64,000 nt of DNA from Streptomyces sp. NBC_01750 (GTDB lineage: Bacteria > Actinomycetota > Actinomycetes > Streptomycetales > Streptomycetaceae), in contig NZ_CP109137.1 in assembly GCF_035918095.1 (NCBI RefSeq), forward strand, positions 1,738,001 through 1,802,000. Reading direction: 5' to 3'. Of the stretch, positions 33,483 to 42,747 are shown piece by piece. The notes beneath the pieces were generated by a model. The model made no database searches, was not told the DNA's origin, and worked only from the letters and a program-made list of their open reading frames with translations. Position 1 is the stretch's first letter; each line of letters opens with the position of its first letter. A program made the position numbers and the translations under genes.

Positions 33483-36400
33483 CCGCGTTCGGCACACTGC
33501 TGGTCGCCAACCGGGGCGAGATCGCCGTCCGCATCATCCGCACCGCCCGCCGCCTCGGGCTGCGTACGGTCGCCGTGTTCTCCGACCCCGACCGCGCCGC
33601 ACCCCATGTCCGGCTCGCCGACGAGGCGGTACGGCTCGGCCCCGCGCCCGCCAAGGAGTCGTACCTCGACGCCGATCTCGTACTCAAGGCCGCGAAGGAC
33701 ACGGGCGCGGGCGCCATCCACCCCGGCTACGGTTTCCTCTCCGAGGACGCGGACTTCGCGCGCCGCTGCGAGGACGCCGGACTCGTCTTCGCCGGGCCGA
33801 CCCCCGGGCAGCTGGAACTTTTCGGCGCGAAGCACACCGCGCGGGCGGCCGCCGAGGCCGCGGGCGTGCCACTCGCCCCCGGCACCGGACTGCTGCCCGA
33901 CCTGTCCACCGCGCTGGCGGCGGCAGACCGCATCGGCTACCCGGTGATGCTCAAGGCGACGGGCGGCGGTGGCGGCATCGGCATGCGGGCCGTGCACGAC
34001 GCCGAGGGCCTGGCCGACGCGTGGGAGCGGGTGCAGCGCGTCGCCGCGGCCTCCTTCTCCTCGGCCGGCGTCTTCCTGGAGCGCCTGGTCGAGCACGCCC
34101 GCCATGTCGAGGTGCAGGTATTCGGCGACGGCGAGGGCCGGGTGATCACCTTCGGCGACCGCGACTGCTCGCTCCAGCGCCGCAATCAGAAGGTGCTGGA
34201 GGAGGCCCCGGCGCCCGGCCTGCCCGCTGCCGTACGCCGACGACTGACCTCCTCGGCACGGGAGCTGTGCGCAAGCGTCGGTTACCGCTCGGCCGGCACG
34301 GTCGAGTTCGTGTACGACGCGGCCCGCGAGGAGGCCTACTTCCTGGAGGTCAACACCCGCCTTCAGGTGGAGCATCCGGTGACCGAGGAGATCTATGGCG
34401 TCGATCTCGTCGAGTGGATGCTGCGGCTCGCGCAGGGCGAGACCGCCGTCGTGCGCGAGCCCGGCGAACCGCGCGGGCACGCCGTCGAGGCCCGCGTGTA
34501 CGCCGAGGACCCGAGCCGCGACCACCGCCCCGGCGCCGGCCTGCTGACCCGGGTGTCCTTCCCCACGGACGTACGTGTCGACTCCTGGGTCGAGACAGGG
34601 ACGGAGGTGACGACGGCGTACGACCCGATGCTGGCGAAAGTCGTGGCGTACGGCGCCGATCGTGCCGAAGCCTTCGACCGGCTGGACTCCGCGCTCGCCG
34701 CGACCCGCGTCGACGGCATCGAGACCAATCTGGGCCTGGTGCGGGCCGCGCTCGCCGACGCCTCCGTAAGGGCCGCCGCACACACCACCGCGACGCTGGC
34801 GACCATCAGCGACCCGACGCCGCGTATCGAAGTCATGACACCGGGAACCCTCACCACCGTCCAGGACTGGCCGGGTCGCACCGGTTACTGGCAGGTCGGC
34901 GTGCCGCCGTCGGGGCCGATGGACGATCGCTCGTTCCGCCTCGGCAACCGTGCGCTCGGCAACGACGAGGGCGCGCCAGGACTGGAGTGCACGCTGCAGG
35001 GCCCGACGCTGCGGTTCACGCACGCGACGACGGTCTGCGTCGCGGGCGCGCCCGCGCCGGTGACGGTCGACGGCGCACCGGTCCGCCAGTGGGAGCCGTT
35101 CACCGTCCCCGCGGGTTCCTCGCTGGCCGTCGGCACCCCCGACGGCCACGGCCTGCGCACCTGCATCCTGTTCGCGGGCGGTCTGGACGTACCGGACTTC
35201 CTGGGCAGCGCGGCCACGTTCACGCTGGGCCGGTTCGGCGGCCACGGCGGCCGGGCGCTGCGTACGGGCGATGTGCTCCACGGCGGCACGGCGGCGGCGT
35301 TCGGCACGCCCGTCCCGCACGCCGACCGCCCCGCTTACCCGAACATCTGGCACATCGCGGTGACCGAAGGCCCACACGCCGCACCGGAGTTCTTCACCGA
35401 GGAGGACATCCATGACTTCTACGCCGCCGGGTGGAAGGTCCACTTCAACTCCGCGCGCACGGGCGTACGGCTGATCGGCCCGAAGCCGCGGTGGGCGCGG
35501 ACGGACGGCGGAGAGGCAGGACTGCACCCGTCCAACATCCACGACACGCCGTACTCGGTCGGCGCGGTCGACTACACGGGAGACATGCCCGTGCTGCTGG
35601 GCCCGGACGGCCCCTCGCTCGGCGGCTTCGTCTGCCCGGCGACGATTCTGAAGGCCGAGCGCTGGAAACTGGGCCAGCTGCGGCCGGGTGACACGGTCAG
35701 GTTCGTCCCCGTGACGGTCGAGGGCGAGGAGCGCGAGGCCATCGTCGACGGCGGGATCCTCGGGCAGGGCGAGTCGGTCACCTACCGCCGCAGCGGGGAC
35801 GACAATCTGCTGGTCGAGTACGGGGAGATGCAGCTGGATCTCGCGCTGCGGATGCGGGTTCACGCGCTGGCCGAGGCGGTGGCGGCGGAGGGGCTGCCTG
35901 GCGTCGTGGATCTGACGCCGGGCATCCGCTCGCTCCAGATCCAGATCGACCCCGAGACCCTCTCCCAGGCGGCCCTCCTCTCGGTCCTGACCCGCCTCGA
36001 GTCCGAACTCCCGCCCGCGGACGCCCTGGTGGTGCCGTCGCGGACTGTCCACCTCCCCCTGTCCTGGGACGACCCGGCGACACGGGAGGCGATCGCCCGC
36101 TATACGGCCGGGGTACGTGACGACGCGCCATGGTGCCCGTGGAACATCGAGTTCATCCGCCGCGTCAACGGCCTCGATTCGGTGGACGACGTCCACCGCA
36201 CGGTCTTCGACGCGGAATATCTCGTACTCGGCCTGGGCGACGTCTACTTGGGGGCGCCGGTCGCCACGCCGCTGGACCCGCGCCACCGGCTGGTCACCAC
36301 GAAGTACAACCCGGCCCGGACCTGGACGGCGGAGAACTCGGTCGGAATCGGCGGCGCGTATCTGTGCGTCTACGGCATGGAGGGGCCGGGCGGCTATCAG

Positions 36401-36985
36401 TTCGTGGGCCGTACGACTCAGGTGTGGTCGCGCTGGCAGGAACAGCCGTGGCTGCTGCGCTTCTTCGACCGGATCAAGTGGTACGCGGTCGACGCGGACG
36501 AACTCCTCGAACTCCGCGCGGACATGGCGGCGGGCCGTTTCACGCCCCGTATCGAGGAGGGAACGTTCTCGCTGGCCGAGTACCGGCGATTCCTCGACGA
36601 GAACGCGGAGTCGATCGCGGCCTTCCGGGCCCGCCAGTCGAGGGCGTTCGGGGCGGAGCGCGACGCGTGGGAGGCGGCTGGCGAGTTCGCCCGCGCGGAC
36701 TCGGCGACGGCGGCGGGGCCGGCGCCGGCTGCCGTCCCGGAACTGGACGTCCCGCCGGGCGGCCGGGTGGTGGAGGCCGAATTCGCAGCCTCGGTCTGGC
36801 AGCTGAATGCCGAGCCGGGCACGGAGGTGTCGGCGGGCCAGCCGCTGCTCACCCTGGAGGCGATGAAGATGGAATCCCGCGTCCACGCCCCGTCGGCGGG
36901 CCGGATCACCCGCTTCCTGGTCACCCCCGGCACCCAGGTGGAGGCGGGCACTCCGCTGCTGATCCTGACGCCGGTGGGGGAATGA
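33479..36985 (+). CDS. Biotin-dependent urea/guanidine carboxylase
   Basis: 1168-aa multidomain enzyme. Residues about 1-445: biotin carboxylase (LLVANRGEIAVRIIRTARRLG, ATGP grasp loop KATGGGGGIGMR, HVEVQVFGDGEG, EVNTRLQVEHPVTEE). About 455-770: KipA/AHS2-like carboxyltransferase part (MTPGTLTTVQDWPGRTGYWQVG). About 780-1000: KipI/AHS1-like part (GVVDLTPGIRSLQIQ). C-terminal 75 residues: biotinyl domain with LEAMKMES, biotinylated lysine K1130. It carboxylates urea or, given the two adjacent DUF1989 genes, more likely guanidine to carboxyguanidine. ATGA overlap with the upstream gene. Full length and intact. Confidence 0.94.
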   Translation: MTAFGTLLVANRGEIAVRIIRTARRLGLRTVAVFSDPDRAAPHVRLADEAVRLGPAPAKESYLDADLVLKAAKDTGAGAIHPGYGFLSEDADFARRCEDAGLVFAGPTPGQLELFGAKHTARAAAEAAGVPLAPGTGLLPDLSTALAAADRIGYPVMLKATGGGGGIGMRAVHDAEGLADAWERVQRVAAASFSSAGVFLERLVEHARHVEVQVFGDGEGRVITFGDRDCSLQRRNQKVLEEAPAPGLPAAVRRRLTSSARELCASVGYRSAGTVEFVYDAAREEAYFLEVNTRLQVEHPVTEEIYGVDLVEWMLRLAQGETAVVREPGEPRGHAVEARVYAEDPSRDHRPGAGLLTRVSFPTDVRVDSWVETGTEVTTAYDPMLAKVVAYGADRAEAFDRLDSALAATRVDGIETNLGLVRAALADASVRAAAHTTATLATISDPTPRIEVMTPGTLTTVQDWPGRTGYWQVGVPPSGPMDDRSFRLGNRALGNDEGAPGLECTLQGPTLRFTHATTVCVAGAPAPVTVDGAPVRQWEPFTVPAGSSLAVGTPDGHGLRTCILFAGGLDVPDFLGSAATFTLGRFGGHGGRALRTGDVLHGGTAAAFGTPVPHADRPAYPNIWHIAVTEGPHAAPEFFTEEDIHDFYAAGWKVHFNSARTGVRLIGPKPRWARTDGGEAGLHPSNIHDTPYSVGAVDYTGDMPVLLGPDGPSLGGFVCPATILKAERWKLGQLRPGDTVRFVPVTVEGEEREAIVDGGILGQGESVTYRRSGDDNLLVEYGEMQLDLALRMRVHALAEAVAAEGLPGVVDLTPGIRSLQIQIDPETLSQAALLSVLTRLESELPPADALVVPSRTVHLPLSWDDPATREAIARYTAGVRDDAPWCPWNIEFIRRVNGLDSVDDVHRTVFDAEYLVLGLGDVYLGAPVATPLDPRHRLVTTKYNPARTWTAENSVGIGGAYLCVYGMEGPGGYQFVGRTTQVWSRWQEQPWLLRFFDRIKWYAVDADELLELRADMAAGRFTPRIEEGTFSLAEYRRFLDENAESIAAFRARQSRAFGAERDAWEAAGEFARADSATAAGPAPAAVPELDVPPGGRVVEAEFAASVWQLNAEPGTEVSAGQPLLTLEAMKMESRVHAPSAGRITRFLVTPGTQVEAGTPLLILTPVGE

Positions 36986-37040
36986 GATGGGGGGTGCGGG
37001 GCTCGGGTGCGGGGCTCGGGTGCGGGGGCGCGTGCCTGGG

Positions 37041-37112
37041 GGTGCGGGTGCCTTGCAGGGTGCGGGTGCCTTGCAGGGTGCGGGTGCCTTGCAGGGTGCG
37101 GGTGCCTTGCGG
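37041..37112. repeat. 18-bp tandem repeat (four units) between carboxylase and allophanate hydrolase genes
   Basis: Four head-to-tail copies of GGTGCGGGTGCCTTGCAG (last with GG). They follow two copies of a GGTGCGGGGCTCG unit from about 36991. Units are multiples of three, but no plausible gene reads through. Looks like a minisatellite and could vary between strains. Confidence 0.85.
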
Positions 37113-37182
37113 GGTGCGGGTTGTGGGTGCTTGGGCGTGTCCGGTCTTGGGCGGGTGGCCGTCCGGGGTCCGCTCCGGGGCT

Positions 37183-37247
37183 CGTGTCCGGGACTGCTTT
37201 CCTCACCGCGCTTCGCGCGAGTTGCGACGCTTTACGTCCCGGACACG
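37183..37247. repeat. Large palindromic element with nested hairpin
   Basis: 12-bp perfect arms CGTGTCCGGGAC (37183-37194) and GTCCCGGACACG (37236-37247) enclose an inner CGCGC-TTC-GCGCG hairpin at 37208-37220. It lies in a 520-bp gene-free stretch (36986-37505) rich in further G/C hairpins. It may act as a transcriptional attenuator, or be a dispersed streptomycete palindromic element. Confidence 0.7.
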
Positions 37248-37505
37248 ACCCCTGCGCGTCCCCCTGCCAGGGGGCAAGGGCCGGGGGCCCCTCGGGTGCC
37301 CGCACCGGGGGCGTGGGCATCAGCCCCGACTTCTGGCGCGAAGCTGCCGCTCCGGGGACGTGGGGGCGTCAGCCCCCACGAACCCCTCCCCCCAGGGTGC
37401 CTGGGGGCACCGCCCACAGTTCCGGGAAGGGGCGGGGTGGGGGAACTCCACGCCCCGCACCCCGCACCCCGACCACCATCACCGCAGCCCAAGGAGCCGC
37501 CACAC

Positions 37506-39140
37506 ATGCCCCCTACCGCCCTCGCCCGCGTGCGGGACGCATACGACCGCATCGACCGGGCTCACCGGCCCGACATCTGGATCACCCTCCGCCCCCGCGC
37601 GGACACCGAATCGGATGCCCGTGCCATCGACGCGCGCGTCGACGCCGGTGAGCAACTCCCCCTCGCCGGCCGCACCGTGGCCGTCAAGGGCAACATTGAC
37701 GTCGACGGCCTCCCCACCACCGCCGCCTGCCCTTCCTACTCCTACAACCCGGCCGCCGACGCCCCCTCCGTCGCGCGGCTCAGAGCCGCCGGTGCCGTCG
37801 TGCTCGGCAGTACCAACATGGATCAGTTCGCCACCGGCCTCGTCGGCACCCGCTCCCCGTACGGCGCGGTACGCAGCGCCCACGACCCGGCGAGGATCGC
37901 CGGCGGATCCAGCTCCGGATCCGCCGTCGCCGTCGCCCTCGGCATCGCCGACCTCGCGCTCGGCACGGACACCGCCGGTTCGGGCCGGGTCCCCGCCGCC
38001 TTCAACGGAATCGTCGGCATCAAGCCCACCCGCGGCCTCGTCCCCACGGACGGCGTCGTCCCCGCCTGCGCGAGCCTCGACTGCGTCAGCGTTTTCGCCC
38101 GAACGCTCCCCGAGGCCGAGCTCGCCCTCGCCGTCCTCGCCACGCCGCCCGGTCGCGCGGCCCCGCACCGCACCCCCGGCCCCTGGCGGGTCGCCGTGCC
38201 CTCGGCGGCGCAGCTCGGGGCCATGGACGACGGCTGGGCCGAGGCGTACGAAGCGGCAGCGGACCGCCTCGCGGCCGTCGGCGCCCGCCTCAGCCCCATC
38301 GACCTCACGCCTTTCACCGAGGCAGCCGCGCTCCTCTACGACGGCGCATTCGTCGCCGAGCGCTACACAGCCGTCGGCACCTTTGTCGATAAAGCCATGA
38401 TCGACCTCGACCCCACCGTCGCCGCCATCATCCGTGGCGCCCGCGACATCCCCGCCCATCGGCTCTTCGCCGACCAGGCCCGGCTCGCCGCCCTCCGCTC
38501 GCGCGCCACGACCGCCCTCGCCGAAGCGGACGCGCTCCTCCTGCCCACCACCCCGGGCCACCCCACCCTCGCCGACGTCGCCGCCGACCCGTTCGGCGCC
38601 AACGCCCGGCTCGGCCGGTTCACCAACTCCACCAATCTCTTCGACCTCGCCGCGGTCGCCGTCCCCGCAGGTGAAGTGGACGGCCGCCCCTTCGGTGTCA
38701 TGCTGATCGGCCCGGCCGGCACGGACGACCGACTCGCCAGGATCGCCGGGCACCTCACCCCGCGCGCTCGCCTCGCCGTCGTCGGGGCCCATCTCAGCGG
38801 CCAGCCCCTCAATCCCCAACTCCTCGCCCTCGGCGCGCGGTTGATCCGTACCACCACCACAGCCCCCGCCTACCGGCTCTTCGCCCTGCGCACCGACCCG
38901 CCCAAGCCAGGCCTTGTCCATGTGGAAACCGGCGGCCAGAAGATCGAGGCCGAGATCTGGGAGTTGCCTCCGGAGGGCCTCGGCACACTCACCGCCACCC
39001 TCCCCCGCCCCATGGCCATTGGCCGCGTGGAACTGGCCGACGGCACCGCCGCCCCCGGATTTCTCTGCGAACCCGCCGCTCTCGACGACGCCCTGGACAT
39101 CACGGAGTACGGCGGCTGGCGGGCGTTCAGAAACAGTTGA
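37506..39140 (+). CDS. atzF: Allophanate hydrolase
   Basis: 544-aa amidase-signature enzyme that hydrolyses allophanate to ammonia and carbon dioxide, the last step after urea/guanidine carboxylation. Catalytic Lys61 in VAVKGNIDVDG, the cis-serine stretch GGSSSGSA (135-137) and nucleophile Ser159 in TDTAGSGRVPA are all present. The C-terminal AtzF domain (about 420-544: RLFALRTDPPKPGLVHVE to EYGGWRAFRNS) is complete. ATG 37506 follows AAGGAG. It is separated from the carboxylase by 520 bp of repeats and hairpins, so it may be expressed at a different level or from its own promoter. Confidence 0.94.
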   Translation: MPPTALARVRDAYDRIDRAHRPDIWITLRPRADTESDARAIDARVDAGEQLPLAGRTVAVKGNIDVDGLPTTAACPSYSYNPAADAPSVARLRAAGAVVLGSTNMDQFATGLVGTRSPYGAVRSAHDPARIAGGSSSGSAVAVALGIADLALGTDTAGSGRVPAAFNGIVGIKPTRGLVPTDGVVPACASLDCVSVFARTLPEAELALAVLATPPGRAAPHRTPGPWRVAVPSAAQLGAMDDGWAEAYEAAADRLAAVGARLSPIDLTPFTEAAALLYDGAFVAERYTAVGTFVDKAMIDLDPTVAAIIRGARDIPAHRLFADQARLAALRSRATTALAEADALLLPTTPGHPTLADVAADPFGANARLGRFTNSTNLFDLAAVAVPAGEVDGRPFGVMLIGPAGTDDRLARIAGHLTPRARLAVVGAHLSGQPLNPQLLALGARLIRTTTTAPAYRLFALRTDPPKPGLVHVETGGQKIEAEIWELPPEGLGTLTATLPRPMAIGRVELADGTAAPGFLCEPAALDDALDITEYGGWRAFRNS

Positions 39141-39250
39141 CCAGGGCTCGCGGCGCCTTCTCGCCGTCGCGGAGCTGCGTGGACAGCCATCCGAACCCGA
39201 CGGATGATGGAAAAAAGCGGAGGTTATTGGGACGAAAGGTGGGAATCGCT

Positions 39251-39646
39251 ATGGCTGAACACCCGGACTGCGCCCTGGTACGCCGGGGTTACGCAGCGTT
39301 CGGGCTGGGTGACATGGAGGCACTCGGCTCCTTGATGACCGCGGATGTCGTCCACCACATTCCGGGAAACAACCCGCTGTCCGGACACCACAAGGGCCGC
39401 GACGCCGTTCTCGACCTCTATCGCCGCCTCGGCGAGGAGACCGTCGGCACGATGCTGATCGAGCTCGAAGCGGTGCTCGCCGACGGGCGCGGGCATGTCA
39501 TGTCCTTCCATACGACCCGGGCCGACCGCGGCGATCTCGGCATCGAGGTCCGCCAGGGACTCTTCTTCACCATCGTCGGCGGCAAGATCACTGACATCGA
39601 CCAGTGCACCGAGGACATCGACGAGGAAGACAGGTTCTGGAGCTGA
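39251..39646 (+). CDS. SnoaL-like/NTF2-fold protein
   Basis: 131 aa with the NTF2-like cone fold: CALVRRGYAAFGLGDMEALGSLMTADVVHHIPGNNPLSGHHKGRDAVLDLYRRL at the start and IEVRQGLFFTIVGGKITDIDQCTEDI at the end. The HHIPG and HKG stretches are typical of SnoaL-like proteins. Members act as isomerases, hydrolases or ligand-binding proteins, and no specific function can be given. ATG 39251 is used with AAGGTGGGA upstream; a GTG at 39239 is in frame. It stands alone before a strong terminator. Confidence 0.85.
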   Translation: MAEHPDCALVRRGYAAFGLGDMEALGSLMTADVVHHIPGNNPLSGHHKGRDAVLDLYRRLGEETVGTMLIELEAVLADGRGHVMSFHTTRADRGDLGIEVRQGLFFTIVGGKITDIDQCTEDIDEEDRFWS

Positions 39647-39672
39647 CCTCCCGGAGCCGGCCGATCGTCTCG

Positions 39673-39706
39673 GCCCCGTCCACCGCCTACAGGCGGTGGA
39701 CGGGGC
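39673..39706. terminator. Very strong bidirectional terminator
   Basis: Perfect 15-bp stem GCCCCGTCCACCGCC with loop TACA, between the SnoaL-like gene (+) and the helicase gene (-). Confidence 0.88.
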
Positions 39707-39723
39707 AGTGCGACGGCTGACGG

Positions 39724-42552
39724 TCAGCCGACCGAGCTGTACGCCACAACACCCCGCAACAGCGCGTCGACCGCCTTGCGTGCGTTCTTCCCGACCGTGC
39801 TGCCCTCCCGCGGCGCCGCCGCGGCGATCTGGCCGAGGACGTCGATGACCTGCTTGGACCAGCGGACGAAGTCGCCGGCAGGCATCTCCGCCTCGCGCAG
39901 CACCTCGTCAAGGCTCCGGTCGGACGCCCACTGGTACGCGGCCCAGGCGAAGCCGAGATCGGGTTCGCGCTCTCCGACACCCTCCGCCTGATTGATCTTG
40001 AACTCTTCCTCCAGGGCGTCGAGCCGGCCCCAGATACGGATCATCTCGCCGAGTGCGGCCTTCGCCTTTCCCGCCGGGACCTTGGGCGCGACCGCGTCGT
40101 CGGACTGCCGCGCCTCGTACACCAACGCCGAGACGCACGCGGCCAGTTCGGCCGGGTTGAGCCCCTCCCACACGCCGTCGCGCAGGCATTCGCTCGCCAG
40201 CAGATCCAGCTCGCCGTAGAGCCGCGCGAGTCGCCTGCCGTGCTCGGTGACCTCGTTCCCGCGCAGATAGTCCAGTTCGGTCAGCAGCGCCACGATCCTG
40301 TCGAAGGTGCGGGCGATGGTGTTCGTACGCCCCTCGATGCGCCGCTCCAGCTGCCGGGTGTCGCGCTGCAGCCTGTGGTACCGCTCCGCCCACCGCGCAT
40401 GGTCCTCGCGCTCGGCGCAGCCGTGGCAGGGGTGCGCGCGCAGCTCGGCACGGAGCCGGGCGATCTCGCGGTCGTCGGCGGCCTCGGCCCGCTGCTTGCG
40501 GTGCCGCTCGGGCACGATGTGGCCGGCCTTCGTCCGCAGCGCGGACGCCAGATCGCGCCGTGACTGGGGCGAGCGCGGGTTGAATGACTTCGGGATCCGC
40601 ATCCGCTCCAGCGCCTCGACCGGCACCGGGAAGTCCATCGATGCCAGCCGCTTGACCTGCCGCTCGGCGGTCAGGACCAGCGGCCGCGGGCCGTCGTGCT
40701 GCTCGAAGCCGCGGTGTCCGTTGCTGCGTCCGGCCGGAATGCCCGGGTCGAGCACCAGCGCGAGACCCGCGAACTTGCCCGTCGGGACATGGATGACATC
40801 GCCGGGCTTCAGCTTCTCCAGCGAGGATGCGGCGGCGGCCCGCCGCTGTGCGACGCCCTGCCTGGCCAGTTCCGTCTCGCGGTCCTTGAGCTCACGGCGC
40901 AGCCGTGCGTACTCCTCGAAGTCTCCCAAGTGGCAGGTCATACCCTCGCGGTAGCCCTCGAGTCCCTCTTCGTTCTTCTGCACCTGGCGACTTATGCCGA
41001 CGACCGACTTGTCCGCCTGGAACTGCGCGAACGAGGTCTCGAGCAGCTCGCGCGAGCGGTGGCGTCCGAACTGCTGCACCAGATTGACGGCCATGTTGTA
41101 CGAGGGCTTGAAGCTGGAGCGCAGGGGATACGTTCGCGTGCCGGCGAGACCGGCGAGCGCGGCCGGGTCCATTGCCCGCTGCCACAGCACCACCGCATGG
41201 CCCTCGACATCGATGCCGCGCCGTCCGGCCCGGCCGGTGAGCTGGGTGTACTCACCGGGGGTGATGTCGGCGTGCTGCTCGCCGTTCCACTTGACGAGCT
41301 TCTCCAACACCACCGAGCGGGCAGGCATGTTGATGCCGAGCGCCAGTGTCTCGGTGGCGAAGACGGCCTTGACCAGACCGCGGACGAAAAGCTCCTCGAC
41401 GACCTCCTTGAAGGTCGGCAGCATGCCGGCGTGGTGCGCGGCGATGCCCCGCTCCAGACCTTCCAACCACTCGTAGTAACCCAGGACATGCAGGTCCTCG
41501 CCGGGGATGGCGGCGGTCCGCTCCTCGACGATCTCGCGCACCTTGAGCCGCGCCTCCTCGGCGTTGAGCCGCAGTCCCGCGTACATGCACTGCTGTACGG
41601 CGGCTTCGCAGCCCGCCCGGCTGAAGATGAAGGTGATCGCGGGCAGCAGCCCTTCCGCGTCGAGCCGCTCGATGACCTCGGGCCGTCCCGGCGTCCAGAT
41701 CCGGGTGCGCTGGCGCCGCTCACGCTCACGGTCCGCCTCGCGGACCATCTTCCCGCGACGGCGATCGCGGGGGTTGTACGTGCGCTGGTTCTCCATCCGC
41801 GCCATGCGTGCGAGATCGGGGTTGACCTCGCGCCGGGTCACGCCGCGGCCGCCGTGGTCGCTCTCCTCCTCGAAGAGGTCGTACATCCGGCGGCCCGCCA
41901 GGACGTGCTGCCACAGCGGCACGGGCCGGTGCTCGGAGACGATCACCTCGGTGTCGCCGCGGACGGTGTCCAGCCAGTCGCCGAACTCCTCGGCGTTCGA
42001 CACGGTGGCCGACAGGGACACCAGGGTCACCGACTCGGGGAGGTGAATGATCACTTCCTCCCAGACGGCACCGCGGAAGCGGTCGGAGAGGTAGTGGACC
42101 TCGTCCATGACCACATGGCCGAGGCCGAGCAGCGACTGCGAGCCCGCGTACAGCATGTTGCGCAGCACCTCGGTGGTCATCACGACCACCGGCGCCTCGG
42201 GGTTGACGCTGTTGTCACCGGTGAGCAGGCCGACCTTGTCCGCGCCGTAGCGCCTGGCGAGGTCGGTGTACTTCTGGTTGGACAGTGCCTTGATGGGTGT
42301 GGTGTAGAAGCATTTACGGCCCTGCTGAAGGGCCAGGTGGACGGCGAACTCGCCGACGATGGTCTTGCCGGAGCCGGTGGGCGCCGCGACGAGCACGCCC
42401 TTGCCCGCTTCCAGGGCCTGACAGGCCTCGATCTGGAAGGGGTCCAGGTCGAATTCGTACAGCGCTCGGAAGGGGGCCAGCGCGGTGGCCTCCTCAGCAG
42501 CGCGAATACGGGCAGCGACGTAGCGCTCAGCGGGAGAGAGGTCCTCGGTCAT
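39724..42552 (-). CDS. helY: DEAD/DEAH-box helicase HelY (Ski2/Mtr4-like)
   Basis: 942-aa ATP-dependent RNA/DNA helicase. Motif I APTGSGKT (near residue 55), Ia and II MDEVHYLSD, III SLSATVSN, and motifs V-VI in GINMPARSVVLEK ... YTQLTGRAGRRGID are intact. The C-terminal half contains the DSHCT-type helical domain of Mtr4-like helicases. ATG 42552 (MTEDLSPAERYVAARI) is chosen; GTG 42561 and a longer start at 42576 are possible. It sits downstream of tatC on the same strand, as helY does in mycobacteria. Probably involved in RNA turnover or ribosomal RNA quality control. Confidence 0.93.
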   Translation of the reverse strand: MTEDLSPAERYVAARIRAAEEATALAPFRALYEFDLDPFQIEACQALEAGKGVLVAAPTGSGKTIVGEFAVHLALQQGRKCFYTTPIKALSNQKYTDLARRYGADKVGLLTGDNSVNPEAPVVVMTTEVLRNMLYAGSQSLLGLGHVVMDEVHYLSDRFRGAVWEEVIIHLPESVTLVSLSATVSNAEEFGDWLDTVRGDTEVIVSEHRPVPLWQHVLAGRRMYDLFEEESDHGGRGVTRREVNPDLARMARMENQRTYNPRDRRRGKMVREADRERERRQRTRIWTPGRPEVIERLDAEGLLPAITFIFSRAGCEAAVQQCMYAGLRLNAEEARLKVREIVEERTAAIPGEDLHVLGYYEWLEGLERGIAAHHAGMLPTFKEVVEELFVRGLVKAVFATETLALGINMPARSVVLEKLVKWNGEQHADITPGEYTQLTGRAGRRGIDVEGHAVVLWQRAMDPAALAGLAGTRTYPLRSSFKPSYNMAVNLVQQFGRHRSRELLETSFAQFQADKSVVGISRQVQKNEEGLEGYREGMTCHLGDFEEYARLRRELKDRETELARQGVAQRRAAAASSLEKLKPGDVIHVPTGKFAGLALVLDPGIPAGRSNGHRGFEQHDGPRPLVLTAERQVKRLASMDFPVPVEALERMRIPKSFNPRSPQSRRDLASALRTKAGHIVPERHRKQRAEAADDREIARLRAELRAHPCHGCAEREDHARWAERYHRLQRDTRQLERRIEGRTNTIARTFDRIVALLTELDYLRGNEVTEHGRRLARLYGELDLLASECLRDGVWEGLNPAELAACVSALVYEARQSDDAVAPKVPAGKAKAALGEMIRIWGRLDALEEEFKINQAEGVGEREPDLGFAWAAYQWASDRSLDEVLREAEMPAGDFVRWSKQVIDVLGQIAAAAPREGSTVGKNARKAVDALLRGVVAYSSVG

Positions 42553-42654
42553 CTTGCTCACGAGCCTACCCGTCACCTCTGACAGTGAGCGCGATCTTTA
42601 ATTGACCGGGGCAAGTACCGGTACGGGCACCCGCACGGCGCCCGGAACGCACGA

Positions 42655-42688
42655 GCGGCCGGTTGCGCGGCGTGCGCGCCCCGGCCGC
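42655..42688 (-). terminator. Hairpin downstream of tatC
   Basis: GCGGCCGG (42655-42662) pairs with CCGGCCGC (42681-42688) around an 18-nt GC-rich loop that can pair further. It lies between tatC and helY and may reduce, rather than stop, read-through. Confidence 0.5.
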
Positions 42689-42747
42689 GTCCCGCGGTGG
42701 TACTGGCGAGAGGTGATCCCGCCGGTCACCCGGCGCACCCTGCAGGC

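Noticed and set aside
33410..36886. Very long minus-strand reading frame (over 1100 codons) opposite the carboxylase gene
   Set aside because: It is the antisense of a fully supported biotin carboxylase with intact motifs. Long antisense frames are expected in high-GC DNA, and it shows no domain.
37041..37112. Tandem 18-bp units as a CRISPR array
   Set aside because: Units are contiguous with no spacers, and no cas genes are present.
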